A DNA stretch of 37,178 nt from Candidatus Omnitrophota bacterium (GCA_018817165.1 JAHITY010000049.1:1-37178); one strand, 5' to 3'; shown: positions 26,046-35,803, counted from the stretch's first letter. Made by a program: numbers and translations. Notes: a model not told the origin generated them from the letters alone.

Positions 26046-27350
26046 ATGGAAACTTTTAAAGGTGGACAACATATAGACGGTTTTAAATACTTAAGCCGGG
26101 AAATGGCAATAAAAATCATGCCATTACCCAGCCAAGTTATTATTCCTTTGAGTCAGCATACTGGAGCGGTTTGTGAACCAGTTGTGAAAAAAGGGGATAT
26201 GGTTAAAACCGGGACAATGATCGGAACCAGTGATAAACTTATTTCCAGTCGGATCCATGCCAGCATTTCCGGCGTGGTTAAAGACATTGTTGAGTATAAT
26301 CATCCGGTATTGGGACAATCAAAGGCTGTGATAATTGATTCTGATGGAAAGGATACTTTAGACAGTTCTATTGTAAAAAGAACTAAAATTGAAGAACTTT
26401 CCAAAGAACAGCTTTTAGAGATTATTAAAAACGCGGGGATTGTCGGCTTGGGCGGAGCAGCGTTTCCCGCGCAGGTAAAGTTAAACCCTTTAAAACCAGT
26501 TGATACTTTATTAATCAATGGCGTTGAGTGTGAACCTTATTTGACTTGTGATTATCGCCTGATGCTTGAGCATACGCATAGTATTCTTAAGGGCATTGGT
26601 TTAATGCAAAAAATTATTGGAGTTGAGCGGGTTGTTATTGGTATTGAAGAAGATAAGCAGGAGGCAATAAAACTTTTACGTAATAAATGTGTGGAGAAAA
26701 AATATGATATAGAGATAGTTTGTTTAAAAGCAAAATATCCTCAAGGCGCGGAAAAACAGCTGATCAAAGCAATTCTTGATCGGGAAGTGCCCAGCGGTAA
26801 ACTGCCTTTTGATGTGGGCGTTATTGTGAGTAATGTCGGTACGGCTTTTTCTCTATTTGAAGCGGTTTATAATGCAAAGCCATTATATGAAAGAGTGGTA
26901 ACGGTAACCGGCAAATGTTTAAAACAGCCGTCAAATTTAAAAGTGAGGATTGGAACGAGATTTAAAGAGCTGATTGATTTTTGTCAGGGCTTTAAGGAAG
27001 CTCCGGGAAAAATTATTATGGGCGGACCAATGATGGGGATCAGTCAGTATACTGACGATGTGCCGGTTATCAAAGGAACTTCCGGGATATTAATTTTAAG
27101 CCAAAAAGAAGTGGATGAGTATACGCAGGGCGCTGATCAGCCTTGTATCCGCTGCGGACGCTGCGTTAATATCTGTCCAGTTGGCATGTTGCCTTATGCT
27201 TTGAGTTTGTGTGTAGAAATGGATAGACTGGATAAAGCAGCGCAATATAATCCTTTTGACTGTATTGAATGCGGGACTTGTACTTATGTTTGTCCGGCGA
27301 AAAGACAAATTTTATCAGGGATACGTTTAATAAAGGCGGTAACAAGATGA
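26046..27350 (+). CDS. rnfC: Rnf complex subunit C
   Basis: GLGGAAFPAQVKL, LLINGVECEPYLTCDYRLMLE, CIRCGRCVNICPVGMLP…CIECGTCTYVCPAKRQI. Confidence 0.94.
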   Translation: METFKGGQHIDGFKYLSREMAIKIMPLPSQVIIPLSQHTGAVCEPVVKKGDMVKTGTMIGTSDKLISSRIHASISGVVKDIVEYNHPVLGQSKAVIIDSDGKDTLDSSIVKRTKIEELSKEQLLEIIKNAGIVGLGGAAFPAQVKLNPLKPVDTLLINGVECEPYLTCDYRLMLEHTHSILKGIGLMQKIIGVERVVIGIEEDKQEAIKLLRNKCVEKKYDIEIVCLKAKYPQGAEKQLIKAILDREVPSGKLPFDVGVIVSNVGTAFSLFEAVYNAKPLYERVVTVTGKCLKQPSNLKVRIGTRFKELIDFCQGFKEAPGKIIMGGPMMGISQYTDDVPVIKGTSGILILSQKEVDEYTQGADQPCIRCGRCVNICPVGMLPYALSLCVEMDRLDKAAQYNPFDCIECGTCTYVCPAKRQILSGIRLIKAVTR

Positions 27351-28333
27351 GTGAAAAAAACACTAGTGTTGATTTAGCGATTACCAGTTCTCCGCATATT
27401 CGTGCAAAAGAAACTACAGCCAAAATCATGTGGAGTGTTACGCTTTGTTTGATTCCTTCTGGTTTGGTCAGCATATATGCTTTTGGCCTATCAGTTTTAT
27501 GGATAATTTTAACTTCAATTGTTTGCGCTATGGCCAGTGAATGGCTGTTTAATTGTTATCTGCAAAAAAAGCCGAACAGTTTAATGGATGGCAGCGCAGT
27601 GCTTACTGGTTTGCTTTTAGCTTATAATCTGCCGGCCGGAGCGCCGTTGTGGATGGCTGGTTTAGGTTCTTTTGTGGCGATTTTATTTGGCAAAGTAGTG
27701 TTTGGTGGTTTAGGATTTAATATTTTCAATCCCGCCTTAATCGGCCGAGTTTTTTTAATGGCTAGTTTTCCGGTTTTAATGACTCGCTGGCCGGCGCCGT
27801 TTAAAGTTGACGCGATTACTGCACCTACACCTTTGGCTGTGTTTAAAGATGGCTTTAGCGGTTCGCCGATACTTAATCCCAGTGAAATAATACATTATTC
27901 TTATTCGGATTTGTTTTTAGGTCTGCGCGGCGGATGTATTGGTGAAGCCAGTGTCTTAGCGCTGTTGCTTGGCGCGAGCTATTTAATGTTTAAAAAATAT
28001 ATATCTTGGAAATTACCGCTTAGTTTTGTCGCAACTGTGGGTATATTTACTTGGATTTTTGGCGGAAGCAGTTTCTTTAGCGGTGATTATATATTACATA
28101 TTCTTTCCGGTGGGCTTATTCTGGGCGCTTTTTACATGGCCACTGATTATGTTACCGGACCAGTTACAATCCAGGGCCAGATAATTTTTGGTATTGGCTG
28201 CGGAATTATTACCAGTATTATCCGCTTGTGGGGAGGATATCCCGAAGGAGTATCGTATTCAATTCTCTTAATGAATATGGGAACGCCATTGATTGACCGC
28301 TTTGTTAAACCAAAAAGATTTGGAGATAAGTAA
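27347..28333 (+). CDS. rnfD: Rnf complex subunit D (NqrB/RnfD family)
   Basis: SSPHIRAKETTAKIMWSVTLCLIPSG, GKVVFGGLGFNIFNPALIGRVF, flavinylation-like DAITAPTPLA, MATDYVTGPVT. ATG 27347 overlaps the rnfC stop. Confidence 0.92.
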   Translation: MSEKNTSVDLAITSSPHIRAKETTAKIMWSVTLCLIPSGLVSIYAFGLSVLWIILTSIVCAMASEWLFNCYLQKKPNSLMDGSAVLTGLLLAYNLPAGAPLWMAGLGSFVAILFGKVVFGGLGFNIFNPALIGRVFLMASFPVLMTRWPAPFKVDAITAPTPLAVFKDGFSGSPILNPSEIIHYSYSDLFLGLRGGCIGEASVLALLLGASYLMFKKYISWKLPLSFVATVGIFTWIFGGSSFFSGDYILHILSGGLILGAFYMATDYVTGPVTIQGQIIFGIGCGIITSIIRLWGGYPEGVSYSILLMNMGTPLIDRFVKPKRFGDK

Positions 28334-29127
28334 TGAAAGCAATTCTACTGGGCGTTATGGCCTTATCAGGTCTTGGCCTTGCATTTGGCGTATTACTGGC
28401 TTGGGTCTCAAAAAAATTTCATGTACAGATTGATCCTCGGATAGAAAAAGTGGGGGAGCTATTGCCGGGCGTTAATTGCGGCGCTTGCGGTTTTGCTGGT
28501 TGTTTGGGCTATGCTGAAGCTCTAGTGAATAAAACAGCTACTTTGGCCGGCTGTCCGGTTTCTACTGCTGATACTAAAAAGCAGATTGCTCAGGAGCTTG
28601 GGGTATGTGATGTTGATCTGCACAGGGTTACTCCATTAGCAGTTGTTGCCTGCGGCGGGGGAATCAGGGCAAAAGACAAGTTTAAATATCAGGGCTTAGC
28701 AGATTGCCGGGTAGCGGTTAAAACCATGGGCGGGCCGAAAAACTGTAAATATGCCTGTGTGGGGCAGGGAACATGTGTTACGGTTTGTCCGGTTAACGCG
28801 ATCAGTATGCAGGCTGATGGGCTTCCATTGATCAATCCTGATCTTTGCGTCGGCTGCACTAAATGTGTTGCGGTTTGTCCGAGCAATATAATTTATATGC
28901 TTGACCGCAAGAAAAAAGTTTATATAAAATGCCGTTCGCATGATAAGGGCGCGCAGGTAATGAAAAACTGTAAATCCGGATGTATTGGCTGCATGAAGTG
29001 CGTTAAAGAATGTCCGGTTAAATGCATTACAATTGTTGATAATCTGGCTGTAATTGATCATGAGAAATGTATTAATTGCAAGAAATGCGTTGCTGTCTGC
29101 CCGACAAAATGTATTGCTGTTTTATGA
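28333..29127 (+). CDS. rnfB: Rnf complex subunit B (multi-cluster ferredoxin)
   Basis: GVNCGACGFAGCLGYAEALV; multiple CxxCxxCxxxCP motifs (CVGCTKCVAVCP, CIGCMKCVKECP, CINCKKCVAVCP). Confidence 0.93.
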   Translation: MKAILLGVMALSGLGLAFGVLLAWVSKKFHVQIDPRIEKVGELLPGVNCGACGFAGCLGYAEALVNKTATLAGCPVSTADTKKQIAQELGVCDVDLHRVTPLAVVACGGGIRAKDKFKYQGLADCRVAVKTMGGPKNCKYACVGQGTCVTVCPVNAISMQADGLPLINPDLCVGCTKCVAVCPSNIIYMLDRKKKVYIKCRSHDKGAQVMKNCKSGCIGCMKCVKECPVKCITIVDNLAVIDHEKCINCKKCVAVCPTKCIAVL

Positions 29128-30437
29128 CAAATACAAATAAAATAAAAAGATTATCCAAACACAATCTTCAGATTAATAAAATTTCCTTTCCGTCTGGTTT
29201 ATCATTTGTTCTAGATACTGATGAGCTCCTAAAAATCGAACAAACAAGCGGTAAACATATTTTTGGTATTGCGGTTGACTTGGGGACTACATCGATTTGT
29301 GTCAGCCTCTGCAATTTAGAAAACGGCCAAGAGATTGCCAATGCTACTGCGGATAATCAGCAGGATAATTTTGCCGAAATGCTGATTGAGCAGGAAAAAT
29401 TCTTAGCTAGCTCAAAAAAAAATCAAGAAAATATTGCCCAGACAGTGCGGCAATTAATTAATCAGGCGATTGACCAGTGCATTAAAAAATCCGGGGTAGA
29501 TAGAAAAAATATTTATATTGGTGTATTGGTGGGCAGCCCGATTATGCAGCAAATAGTTTTATCGATCATCGAAAATTTTAGTCATGATTTAAATAATGAA
29601 ATCCTGGTGGTAAAAGCAGATGATGCTGGTATAAAAATTAATCCAGCGGCTAATTTAAAATTTATTCCGGGATTTAATGATTATATTGGTTCAGATGTTT
29701 TGGCCAGTATTATGAGTTTGAAAATTCTGGAAAGCGCGCAGATCAGTGTTTGTATTGATCTGGGGATGCGGGCAAAAATAATTATCGGGAATCGCGATGG
29801 AGTGTCAATTGTTTCCACCGCGATTAGTTCGATTTTTGAAGGACATAATATAAAGTGCGGGATGATTACTCAGCCTGGAGCAATTGAATGGGCGAGAATA
29901 AATATGGAGAAAGTGGACATCCTGACTATTGGCCATATTCGGCCGCAAGGGATTTGCGGCAGCGGTATTATTGATATTGTCAGTGAAATGCTGCGTAATG
30001 ATATCTTAAAACCGGATGGCAAGATGATAAGTGAAGAATTTATTATTTATCAGGATAAACAAAATAAGATCGAGATCACGCAACAGGATATTAAAAAAAT
30101 TCAGGAATCAAAAGCCGCGGTCGCTGCTGCTCTGGTTATGCTGATGAATAGATTGAAGCTAGAGCCGGGAAAGATTAAAAAAGTCTTTGTTGCCGGACAA
30201 TTAGGGGATTATTTGAATCCTGAGAACTTAATTAAAATCGGACTTATTCCTGAAGCGTTAAAAGCAAAAACAAAATATGTGGGCAATGCGGCTTTTCTCG
30301 GAGCTAAATTAGCTTTATTGAATAAAAAAAAATCACAGAAGATTATCCAGTCACGAATAAAGATAGAGCATGTTATTTTGAAAGAAGATAAGAGTTTTAG
30401 ACAGGCATATAAGCAGGCATTGCCTTTTTTGAAATAA
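29124..30437 (+). CDS. ASKHA/DUF4445 (RACo-like) protein lacking an N-terminal 2Fe-2S domain
   Basis: IFGIAVDLGTTSICVSLCNLENG, FEGHNIKCGMITQPGAIE, GICGSGIIDIVSEML, KVFVAGQLGDYLNPENLIKIGLIPE, VGNAAFLGAKLALL. ATG 29124 overlaps the rnfB stop (ATGA). Confidence 0.82.
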   Translation: MTNTNKIKRLSKHNLQINKISFPSGLSFVLDTDELLKIEQTSGKHIFGIAVDLGTTSICVSLCNLENGQEIANATADNQQDNFAEMLIEQEKFLASSKKNQENIAQTVRQLINQAIDQCIKKSGVDRKNIYIGVLVGSPIMQQIVLSIIENFSHDLNNEILVVKADDAGIKINPAANLKFIPGFNDYIGSDVLASIMSLKILESAQISVCIDLGMRAKIIIGNRDGVSIVSTAISSIFEGHNIKCGMITQPGAIEWARINMEKVDILTIGHIRPQGICGSGIIDIVSEMLRNDILKPDGKMISEEFIIYQDKQNKIEITQQDIKKIQESKAAVAAALVMLMNRLKLEPGKIKKVFVAGQLGDYLNPENLIKIGLIPEALKAKTKYVGNAAFLGAKLALLNKKKSQKIIQSRIKIEHVILKEDKSFRQAYKQALPFLK

Positions 30438-30507
30438 TTTTTATTTATTAAATTTTTTTAAACAGCGAGTTTGATTAATCAAATCAGTCTTATCTTAGGT
30501 AAAGGAA

Positions 30508-31557
30508 ATGAAAAAACGGGTTATTGTGGCAATGAGCGGAGGAGTTGATTCTTCGGTTGGGATTTATTTACTCCAAAAAGCCGGTTATGAAGTTTGCGGA
30601 ATTACCCTGCAGCTGTCTTCAGAGTCTGAGCATATTAATACTGCTAAGCAAATTGCTGATAAGCTTAATATTGAACATAGAGTATTGGATATTCGCCAGG
30701 AATTCAAATCGCTGATAATCGATTATTTTGCTCAGGAATATATTCTTGGCCATACGCCAAATCCTTGTTTGCAGTGCAATTCTCTGATAAAATTCGGGAT
30801 ACTCATGAACATTGCGGTTAAAGAGGATGCTTATTTTTCCACAGGCCATTATGCTCAGATTGATTATGATCAGGAAAAAGATATTTATTTGATTAAAAAA
30901 GCCAAAGACGCTAAAAAAGATCAGTCTTATGTTTTGTTTATGCTTGATCAGGCGAAACTTAGCAGACTGCTGCTGCCGATGGCTGAAAAGACAAAGCAGG
31001 AAATAAAGCTGATTGCCGAGCAGCTTGAGCTTGGGCTTGATTTAAACAAGGAAAGTCAGGATATCTGCTTTATTCCGAATAAAGATTATGTGAATTATAT
31101 TAAGAAACATCTTCCAGCTTTTTCGCCTCAGCCTGGGAAGATCATCAATAATCAGGGCAAGGTAGTTGGTACGCATAAAGGAATAATTTTTTATACAATC
31201 GGGCAGAGAAAAGGACTGGGAATAGCGCATACCGAGCCATTGTTTGTGATCAGGATTAACCAAGAAGATAATACAATTATTGTCGGCACTGAATCAGAAC
31301 TATATAATCATCGATGTGTGCTTAAAAATACCTTTTTTGCCCATCCTGATTTCAATGTGCAGGAGTTTAATGCGCAAGTAAAAATCCGCTATCATCATAA
31401 ACCAGCGCAAGCTACAATATCGCGGCAATCAGATAATAGTTATCAGATTGAATTTTTAGAGCCGCAGAAGTCTATTACTATTGGACAGGGAGCGGTATTT
31501 TATGATTCTGAAGATCGAGTTATCGGTGGAGGGATAATCACTGGAATCGTTTATTAG
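30508..31557 (+). CDS. mnmA: tRNA-specific 2-thiouridylase MnmA
   Basis: AMSGGVDSSVGIYLLQKAGYEVCGITL, GHTPNPCLQCNSLIKFG, STGHYA, KDQSYVLFMLDQ, ESQDICFIPNKDY, YTIGQRKGLGI. Confidence 0.96.
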   Translation: MKKRVIVAMSGGVDSSVGIYLLQKAGYEVCGITLQLSSESEHINTAKQIADKLNIEHRVLDIRQEFKSLIIDYFAQEYILGHTPNPCLQCNSLIKFGILMNIAVKEDAYFSTGHYAQIDYDQEKDIYLIKKAKDAKKDQSYVLFMLDQAKLSRLLLPMAEKTKQEIKLIAEQLELGLDLNKESQDICFIPNKDYVNYIKKHLPAFSPQPGKIINNQGKVVGTHKGIIFYTIGQRKGLGIAHTEPLFVIRINQEDNTIIVGTESELYNHRCVLKNTFFAHPDFNVQEFNAQVKIRYHHKPAQATISRQSDNSYQIEFLEPQKSITIGQGAVFYDSEDRVIGGGIITGIVY

Positions 31558-31811
31558 AAGTACGATTTTTTCGGTTTTGGTTCTTTTTCGCCATCAATGT
31601 AAATGCTGTTTTTAGGTAAGGGTTTCACTTCTTTTTTTGGCTGCCAGTAGAAAACATCAAAGCAATACTTTTCTTTAATCCATTTAATTTTATAATATCC
31701 GCCTTTGGGTAAAGGACATTCAAATTCAAATTGACTATTTATAAATCCGAAGATAAGTGCTCCAAGTATTAATATTCCGGCAAAAAACTTAAAGAAACTA
31801 TTTTCACCCAT
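31554..31811 (-). CDS. Small single-TM hypothetical protein
   Basis: 85 aa, N-terminal hydrophobic FFKFFAGILILGALIFGFI; no recognised family. Confidence 0.5.
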   Translation of the reverse strand: MGENSFFKFFAGILILGALIFGFINSQFEFECPLPKGGYYKIKWIKEKYCFDVFYWQPKKEVKPLPKNSIYIDGEKEPKPKKSYF

Positions 31812-31831
31812 AATCTTACCTTAATTAAATT

Positions 31832-31875
31832 ACACATTAACTTATGCTTGTATTCATTAGCATAAGTTAATGTGT
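31832..31875. repeat. Perfect 16-bp inverted repeat next to the tRNA-Leu 3' end
   Basis: ACACATTAACTTATGC (31832-31847) / GCATAAGTTAATGTGT (31860-31875), 12-nt loop. Confidence 0.85.
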
Positions 31876-31881
31876 CAGTTA

Positions 31882-31967
31882 TGGTACCGAAGGTGGGATT
31901 CGAACCCACAAGGCCTTACGACCATCGGTTTTTGAGACCGACGTGTATGCCATTCCACCACTTCGGC
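31882..31967 (-). tRNA. tRNA-Leu (anticodon CAA), CCA encoded
   Basis: Minus strand GCCGAAGTGGTGGAATGGCATACACGTCGGTCTCAAAAACCGATGGTCGTAAGGCCTTGTGGGTTCGAATCCCACCTTCGGTACCA; loop CTCAAAA; class II variable arm; GGTTCGAAT T-loop. Confidence 0.95.
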
Positions 31968-32001
31968 ATTAGAGAAGTAAAAACGGAACAATCGATTATA
32001 A

Positions 32002-32568
32002 TTATCGGTTTAGCGGGCTGGTCCGCCAATTGAACGTTTGCTTTGATCGCGGTGCTCCCAAGACAATAGACCATATTATACCTTCTTTTAAACTGCTTTT
32101 CAAGTGATATGATTGTTTTTGTCTGCGATTAGCAACAATAGCGGGAGCGGAAGGTTTTGCTGTTTTTTCCACATAATCATCGGTATTGAAATCAGTTTGA
32201 AGTACTGGCTGTTTAAGCTTAGTTTTTTTTTGCTTGTGTAAACGTTGTTTTTTCATCTCCAGTTTTTTATCATAATAAGATTGTTTGAAATGGTCAAAAG
32301 GAGCTGGTTGTTCTGGCTCGGAAGATAATCCTTCTCGGGATGGCTGCTCAGCTTGTGCAAACATTCCTTCTCTTTCCGGCATAGGCTCAGGAAATATACT
32401 ATTGAGAAAAGCCGGGTCGATTTTTGGTTTGGGTAAAGGTTTAGCCTGCGGCTGTTTGGGCGGTAGATTTGATTGTTCTTCATCCCATAAAGCTTGGTTT
32501 TTTTTATTGGACAAAACCCAGACAATACCAATAATAATATAAAATATTAATTTAAATAATCCGTCCAT
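32002..32568 (-). CDS. Hypothetical protein with N-terminal TM and low-complexity Pro/Lys/Gln-rich region
   Basis: FKLIFYIIIGIVWVLSNKKNQALW… downstream of floA in the same orientation. Confidence 0.5.
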   Translation of the reverse strand: MDGLFKLIFYIIIGIVWVLSNKKNQALWDEEQSNLPPKQPQAKPLPKPKIDPAFLNSIFPEPMPEREGMFAQAEQPSREGLSSEPEQPAPFDHFKQSYYDKKLEMKKQRLHKQKKTKLKQPVLQTDFNTDDYVEKTAKPSAPAIVANRRQKQSYHLKSSLKEGIIWSIVLGAPRSKQTFNWRTSPLNR

Positions 32569-32592
32569 AATTTTACCTGATGATTAAACTTA

Positions 32593-33579
32593 TTATTCTT
32601 TAATTTGTGAATCTTTTCGTTCATCCATGCCGCCGATTTGTTCGCGCATTGATGTATCAGCCTGAATATTCTTAATATTATAATAATCCATAACTCCTAA
32701 TTTACCTTCACGAAAAGCTTGAGCAATTGCTTTGGGGATCTCGGCTTCAGCTTCTACAACTTTTGCCCGCATTTCCTGAGTGCGCGCGCTCATTTCTTGT
32801 TCTTGGGCAACTGCCATGGCACGGCGGGTTTCGGCTTTGGCTTGGGCCACTTTTAAATCCGCGTCGGCCTGATCTGTTTGGAGTTTTGCGCCAACGTTTC
32901 TGCCGACATCTACATCGGCAATATCAATAGAAAGAATTTCAAAAGCAGTTCCCGCATCCAGACCGCGATCCAGAACGTTCTTAGATATCTTATCCGGATT
33001 TTCCAAAACCGCTTTATAAGTATCAGCCGAACCAATGGTAGTTACAATCCCTTCGCCGACCCGGGCGATAATTGTCTCTTCAGTAGCTCCACCGACTAAA
33101 CGTTCAATATTTGCTCTTACTGTGACTCTGGCTCTGGCTCTGACTTCAATTCCGTCTTTGGCAACAGCAGAGAGTAGTCCGCTTTTTGGGCAATCAATTA
33201 CTTTGGGATTAACTGATGTTCTAACGGCTTCTAAAACATCACGGCCGGCTAGATCAATAGCACAGGCTTTTTCAAATTTCAAGCCAAGGTTTGCCTTATT
33301 CGCGGAAATCAAAGCTTTTACTACTTTTAGGACATCACCGCCGGCAAGATAATGCGCTTCTAAGGCATCGGAATCAACTGATAGTCCGGCTTTGTGCACC
33401 ATAATAATCGAAGGGACAATAACATAAGGATCGACTTTTCTTAAGCGCATGCCAATAAGGCTGAACAGGGAAGTCTTCACCCCGGAAAAGATCGCCGATA
33501 TATATAATCGGAACGGGATAAAATAAGCGAATAAAGCAAAAATACCGCCAAACAAAATAATGATCAAGATCATTGGCAT
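32593..33579 (-). CDS. floA: Flotillin-like protein FloA (SPFH)
   Basis: [128 protein letters not shown]. Confidence 0.96.
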   Translation of the reverse strand: MPMILIIILFGGIFALFAYFIPFRLYISAIFSGVKTSLFSLIGMRLRKVDPYVIVPSIIMVHKAGLSVDSDALEAHYLAGGDVLKVVKALISANKANLGLKFEKACAIDLAGRDVLEAVRTSVNPKVIDCPKSGLLSAVAKDGIEVRARARVTVRANIERLVGGATEETIIARVGEGIVTTIGSADTYKAVLENPDKISKNVLDRGLDAGTAFEILSIDIADVDVGRNVGAKLQTDQADADLKVAQAKAETRRAMAVAQEQEMSARTQEMRAKVVEAEAEIPKAIAQAFREGKLGVMDYYNIKNIQADTSMREQIGGMDERKDSQIKE

Positions 33580-33611
33580 AAAAACCCCCTTTTAAGTTGT
33601 GTTTAAATAGT

Positions 33612-34094
33612 TTATTTTAATTCCCGGACAACAATTTTATTGTTCTCAACATTGAGCACAATAATATTTTTATTTTTTTCAATAAATTCTCCGTCACTTA
33701 CCGCGTCATAATGTTTATGATCAATCAAGATAGTGCCGCTGGGGCGGAGCATGGTTAATGTTGTGCCAGATTTATTCTTTAATTCAGCGGTATCATCAGG
33801 CCCGGAATGATAGCCTTGATTGTTTTGTTCAGTGTGGCTAAGACGGATTTTCTGCCACATTTTTGTTTTGGGCAGAATTTTGAATAAGGCAAAAACAAGC
33901 CCAATGCTAATCAGGCAGACCAGGGCTCCGAATATTTGGCTTAAGCTAGTGAAAGCTGTGTAGCAGGCCGCGATTAAAGCAATTAATCCCAAAATCCCCG
34001 GAAAACCAAAACCCGGTATAATAATAACTTCAATAAAAAGCAAAATAAATCCAATAACAAATAAAGTAATGATATTAAGCCAGATCATTGGCAT
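33612..34094 (-). CDS. Short NfeD family membrane protein
   Basis: N-terminal TM region EVIIIPGFGFPGILGLIALI and C-terminal OB-like domain (LRPSGTILIDHKHYDAVSDGEFIEK). Confidence 0.9.
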   Translation of the reverse strand: MPMIWLNIITLFVIGFILLFIEVIIIPGFGFPGILGLIALIAACYTAFTSLSQIFGALVCLISIGLVFALFKILPKTKMWQKIRLSHTEQNNQGYHSGPDDTAELKNKSGTTLTMLRPSGTILIDHKHYDAVSDGEFIEKNKNIIVLNVENNKIVVRELK

Positions 34095-35621
34095 TTAGCT
34101 GCTCCTTTTTTGTTCAACAAAGACCTTATTGCCTTGAATTTTCACAACAACTATTGGCTTTTCTTTGGAAATAAACTCGCCCTGAGTTGTAACATCAATT
34201 ATATCCTGATCAAATAAAGCTCTGCCGCTAGGCCGGAGAATGCTTTTTGATATGCCTATTGTACCAACACTAATTTTTTCTGGCAAGGACTTTGTCAGAA
34301 AACCTAAATCATTTGTTTCTCTGGCGTTTAATTGAATGCGTTTAAAAATGCTGCTATTGGGCAGATATTTAATTCCTAATAAACCAAGAAGAAAAGTAAT
34401 AATAAATGCCCGAGCAACGGTGTAAAACGCACTAGCAAATTCAAGTGAAGGGAAATTAAAGGGATGTTTTACCAGCATAAGGATAAGTCCGGTAAACATA
34501 AACAATAAACCGGTTAATCCCACAAAACCAAAACCCGGGATATAAAACATTTCAATGAACAGCAAGATTATACCTAAGGAGAAAATTCCTAGATCCGCAA
34601 AATTAGCCAGTCCAACAATATAATGTCCCCAGAAAAATAAAACAATAAATATCGCACCCAAAGTACCGCTGATGCCCCAGCCGGGCATCTTTAGCTCAAA
34701 TAAGAGTCCGAGAAATCCCAAGCTTAAAAGCAAAGGGCTGACAATCGGATGAGTTAAGAATCGGACAATGTTTTCTGACCATGTAGGATTAGTCGTAAGG
34801 ATTTTTAGCTCAACAGAGTTATTAACATTATTCATAAGTTTGGTTTTTAAATATTCAAAAAAATCATCTTCTGATTTTAATGTTTGGCTGCTTAATTTTA
34901 AATCCAAGGCTTCATTAGCCGTAAGGTTTAAAAGTTCTTTTTGCGCGCAGATAATCTTTTCATTTGCAATTATTTTTTTTGGGTTTTTTGCTTTTAAATC
35001 ATCAAGCTCAGCTCGAGTAAGGATAAGGGTTTGATCATTGAATTCAATCTGAATAAGCTCAATGTTCATATCGACCATTGCCTGGGCAAGATTAGGTGAA
35101 TGATTATTTGCTTCAGCAGTTGCTTTAAATCCAGCGCGCAAAGCAGAGATCATTTTTTCATCAGTTGTTTGGGGGCTGTTCGGCACTCCCATGATTCTTG
35201 GTTCAGCTGATCCAATTGAGGCTCCGGTCTGCATACTGATATCTTTGCAGGCGATGGCAATCAAGGCTCCGGCACTCCAGGCAGAATGACTGACATAGGC
35301 AAATGTGGGTATAGGCGCGAGATCAGCAATGATTGTAACGATTTCATCAGCCGCATCAACCCGTCCGCCATAAGTATTGATATCCAAAACAACCGCATCA
35401 ACTTTTTCTTCTTTAGCCAGTTTAGCCGCGCGTTTGACAAAAGCGGAAAGTCCCAAATCAATTGTGCCTGTTATGGGTATAATATAAATGCTTTTTTCTT
35501 CCAAGGGTTTTTCAGCCTTAATAGTAGAATCTGAGGTGGCTTGAGTGATGGAATATCCTAGACTAGTTGAGTTTAGACAGAATATTAAGATCAAACAAAG
35601 CAATAAGATAGTTTTTTTCAT
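34095..35621 (-). CDS. Long NfeD protein (ClpP-class membrane serine protease, NfeD1b type)
   Basis: AYVSHSAWSAGALIAIACKDISMQTGASIGSAEP (Ser site), downstream DEKMISALR Lys candidate, TM block, C-terminal OB domain (LRPSGRALFDQDIIDVTTQGEFI). Confidence 0.92.
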   Translation of the reverse strand: MKKTILLLCLILIFCLNSTSLGYSITQATSDSTIKAEKPLEEKSIYIIPITGTIDLGLSAFVKRAAKLAKEEKVDAVVLDINTYGGRVDAADEIVTIIADLAPIPTFAYVSHSAWSAGALIAIACKDISMQTGASIGSAEPRIMGVPNSPQTTDEKMISALRAGFKATAEANNHSPNLAQAMVDMNIELIQIEFNDQTLILTRAELDDLKAKNPKKIIANEKIICAQKELLNLTANEALDLKLSSQTLKSEDDFFEYLKTKLMNNVNNSVELKILTTNPTWSENIVRFLTHPIVSPLLLSLGFLGLLFELKMPGWGISGTLGAIFIVLFFWGHYIVGLANFADLGIFSLGIILLFIEMFYIPGFGFVGLTGLLFMFTGLILMLVKHPFNFPSLEFASAFYTVARAFIITFLLGLLGIKYLPNSSIFKRIQLNARETNDLGFLTKSLPEKISVGTIGISKSILRPSGRALFDQDIIDVTTQGEFISKEKPIVVVKIQGNKVFVEQKRSS

Positions 35622-35803
35622 AAATGTCCTTAGTTATGTAGTGTGAATAGTCTTTGTACTTAGAATTATTTTAAATCCTTGATGCAAAATAAGCAATCAA
35701 TTTCCTTAATATTATCAAATTGCCAGGTTTTATGTTTGAATTATGCCCAAAATAATGGTATTTTAAAAATAAGTCTAAGTTTTGGGGACAGACACTTTTT
35801 TAA

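Noticed and set aside
30470-30483. 14-bp palindrome TTTGATTAATCAAA upstream of mnmA.
   Set aside because: Short AT-rich palindromes are expected by chance in this AT-rich DNA; no second site or regulator gene adjacent.
32253-32531. 92-aa ORF overlapping the 32002-32568 ORF in another frame, and other small antisense ORFs in the track.
   Set aside because: Short ORFs lying on top of better-supported genes, with biased composition and no recognisable motifs.
32593-35621. NfeD-NfeD-FloA cluster as unusual.
   Set aside because: This is a common, well-known bacterial gene arrangement.
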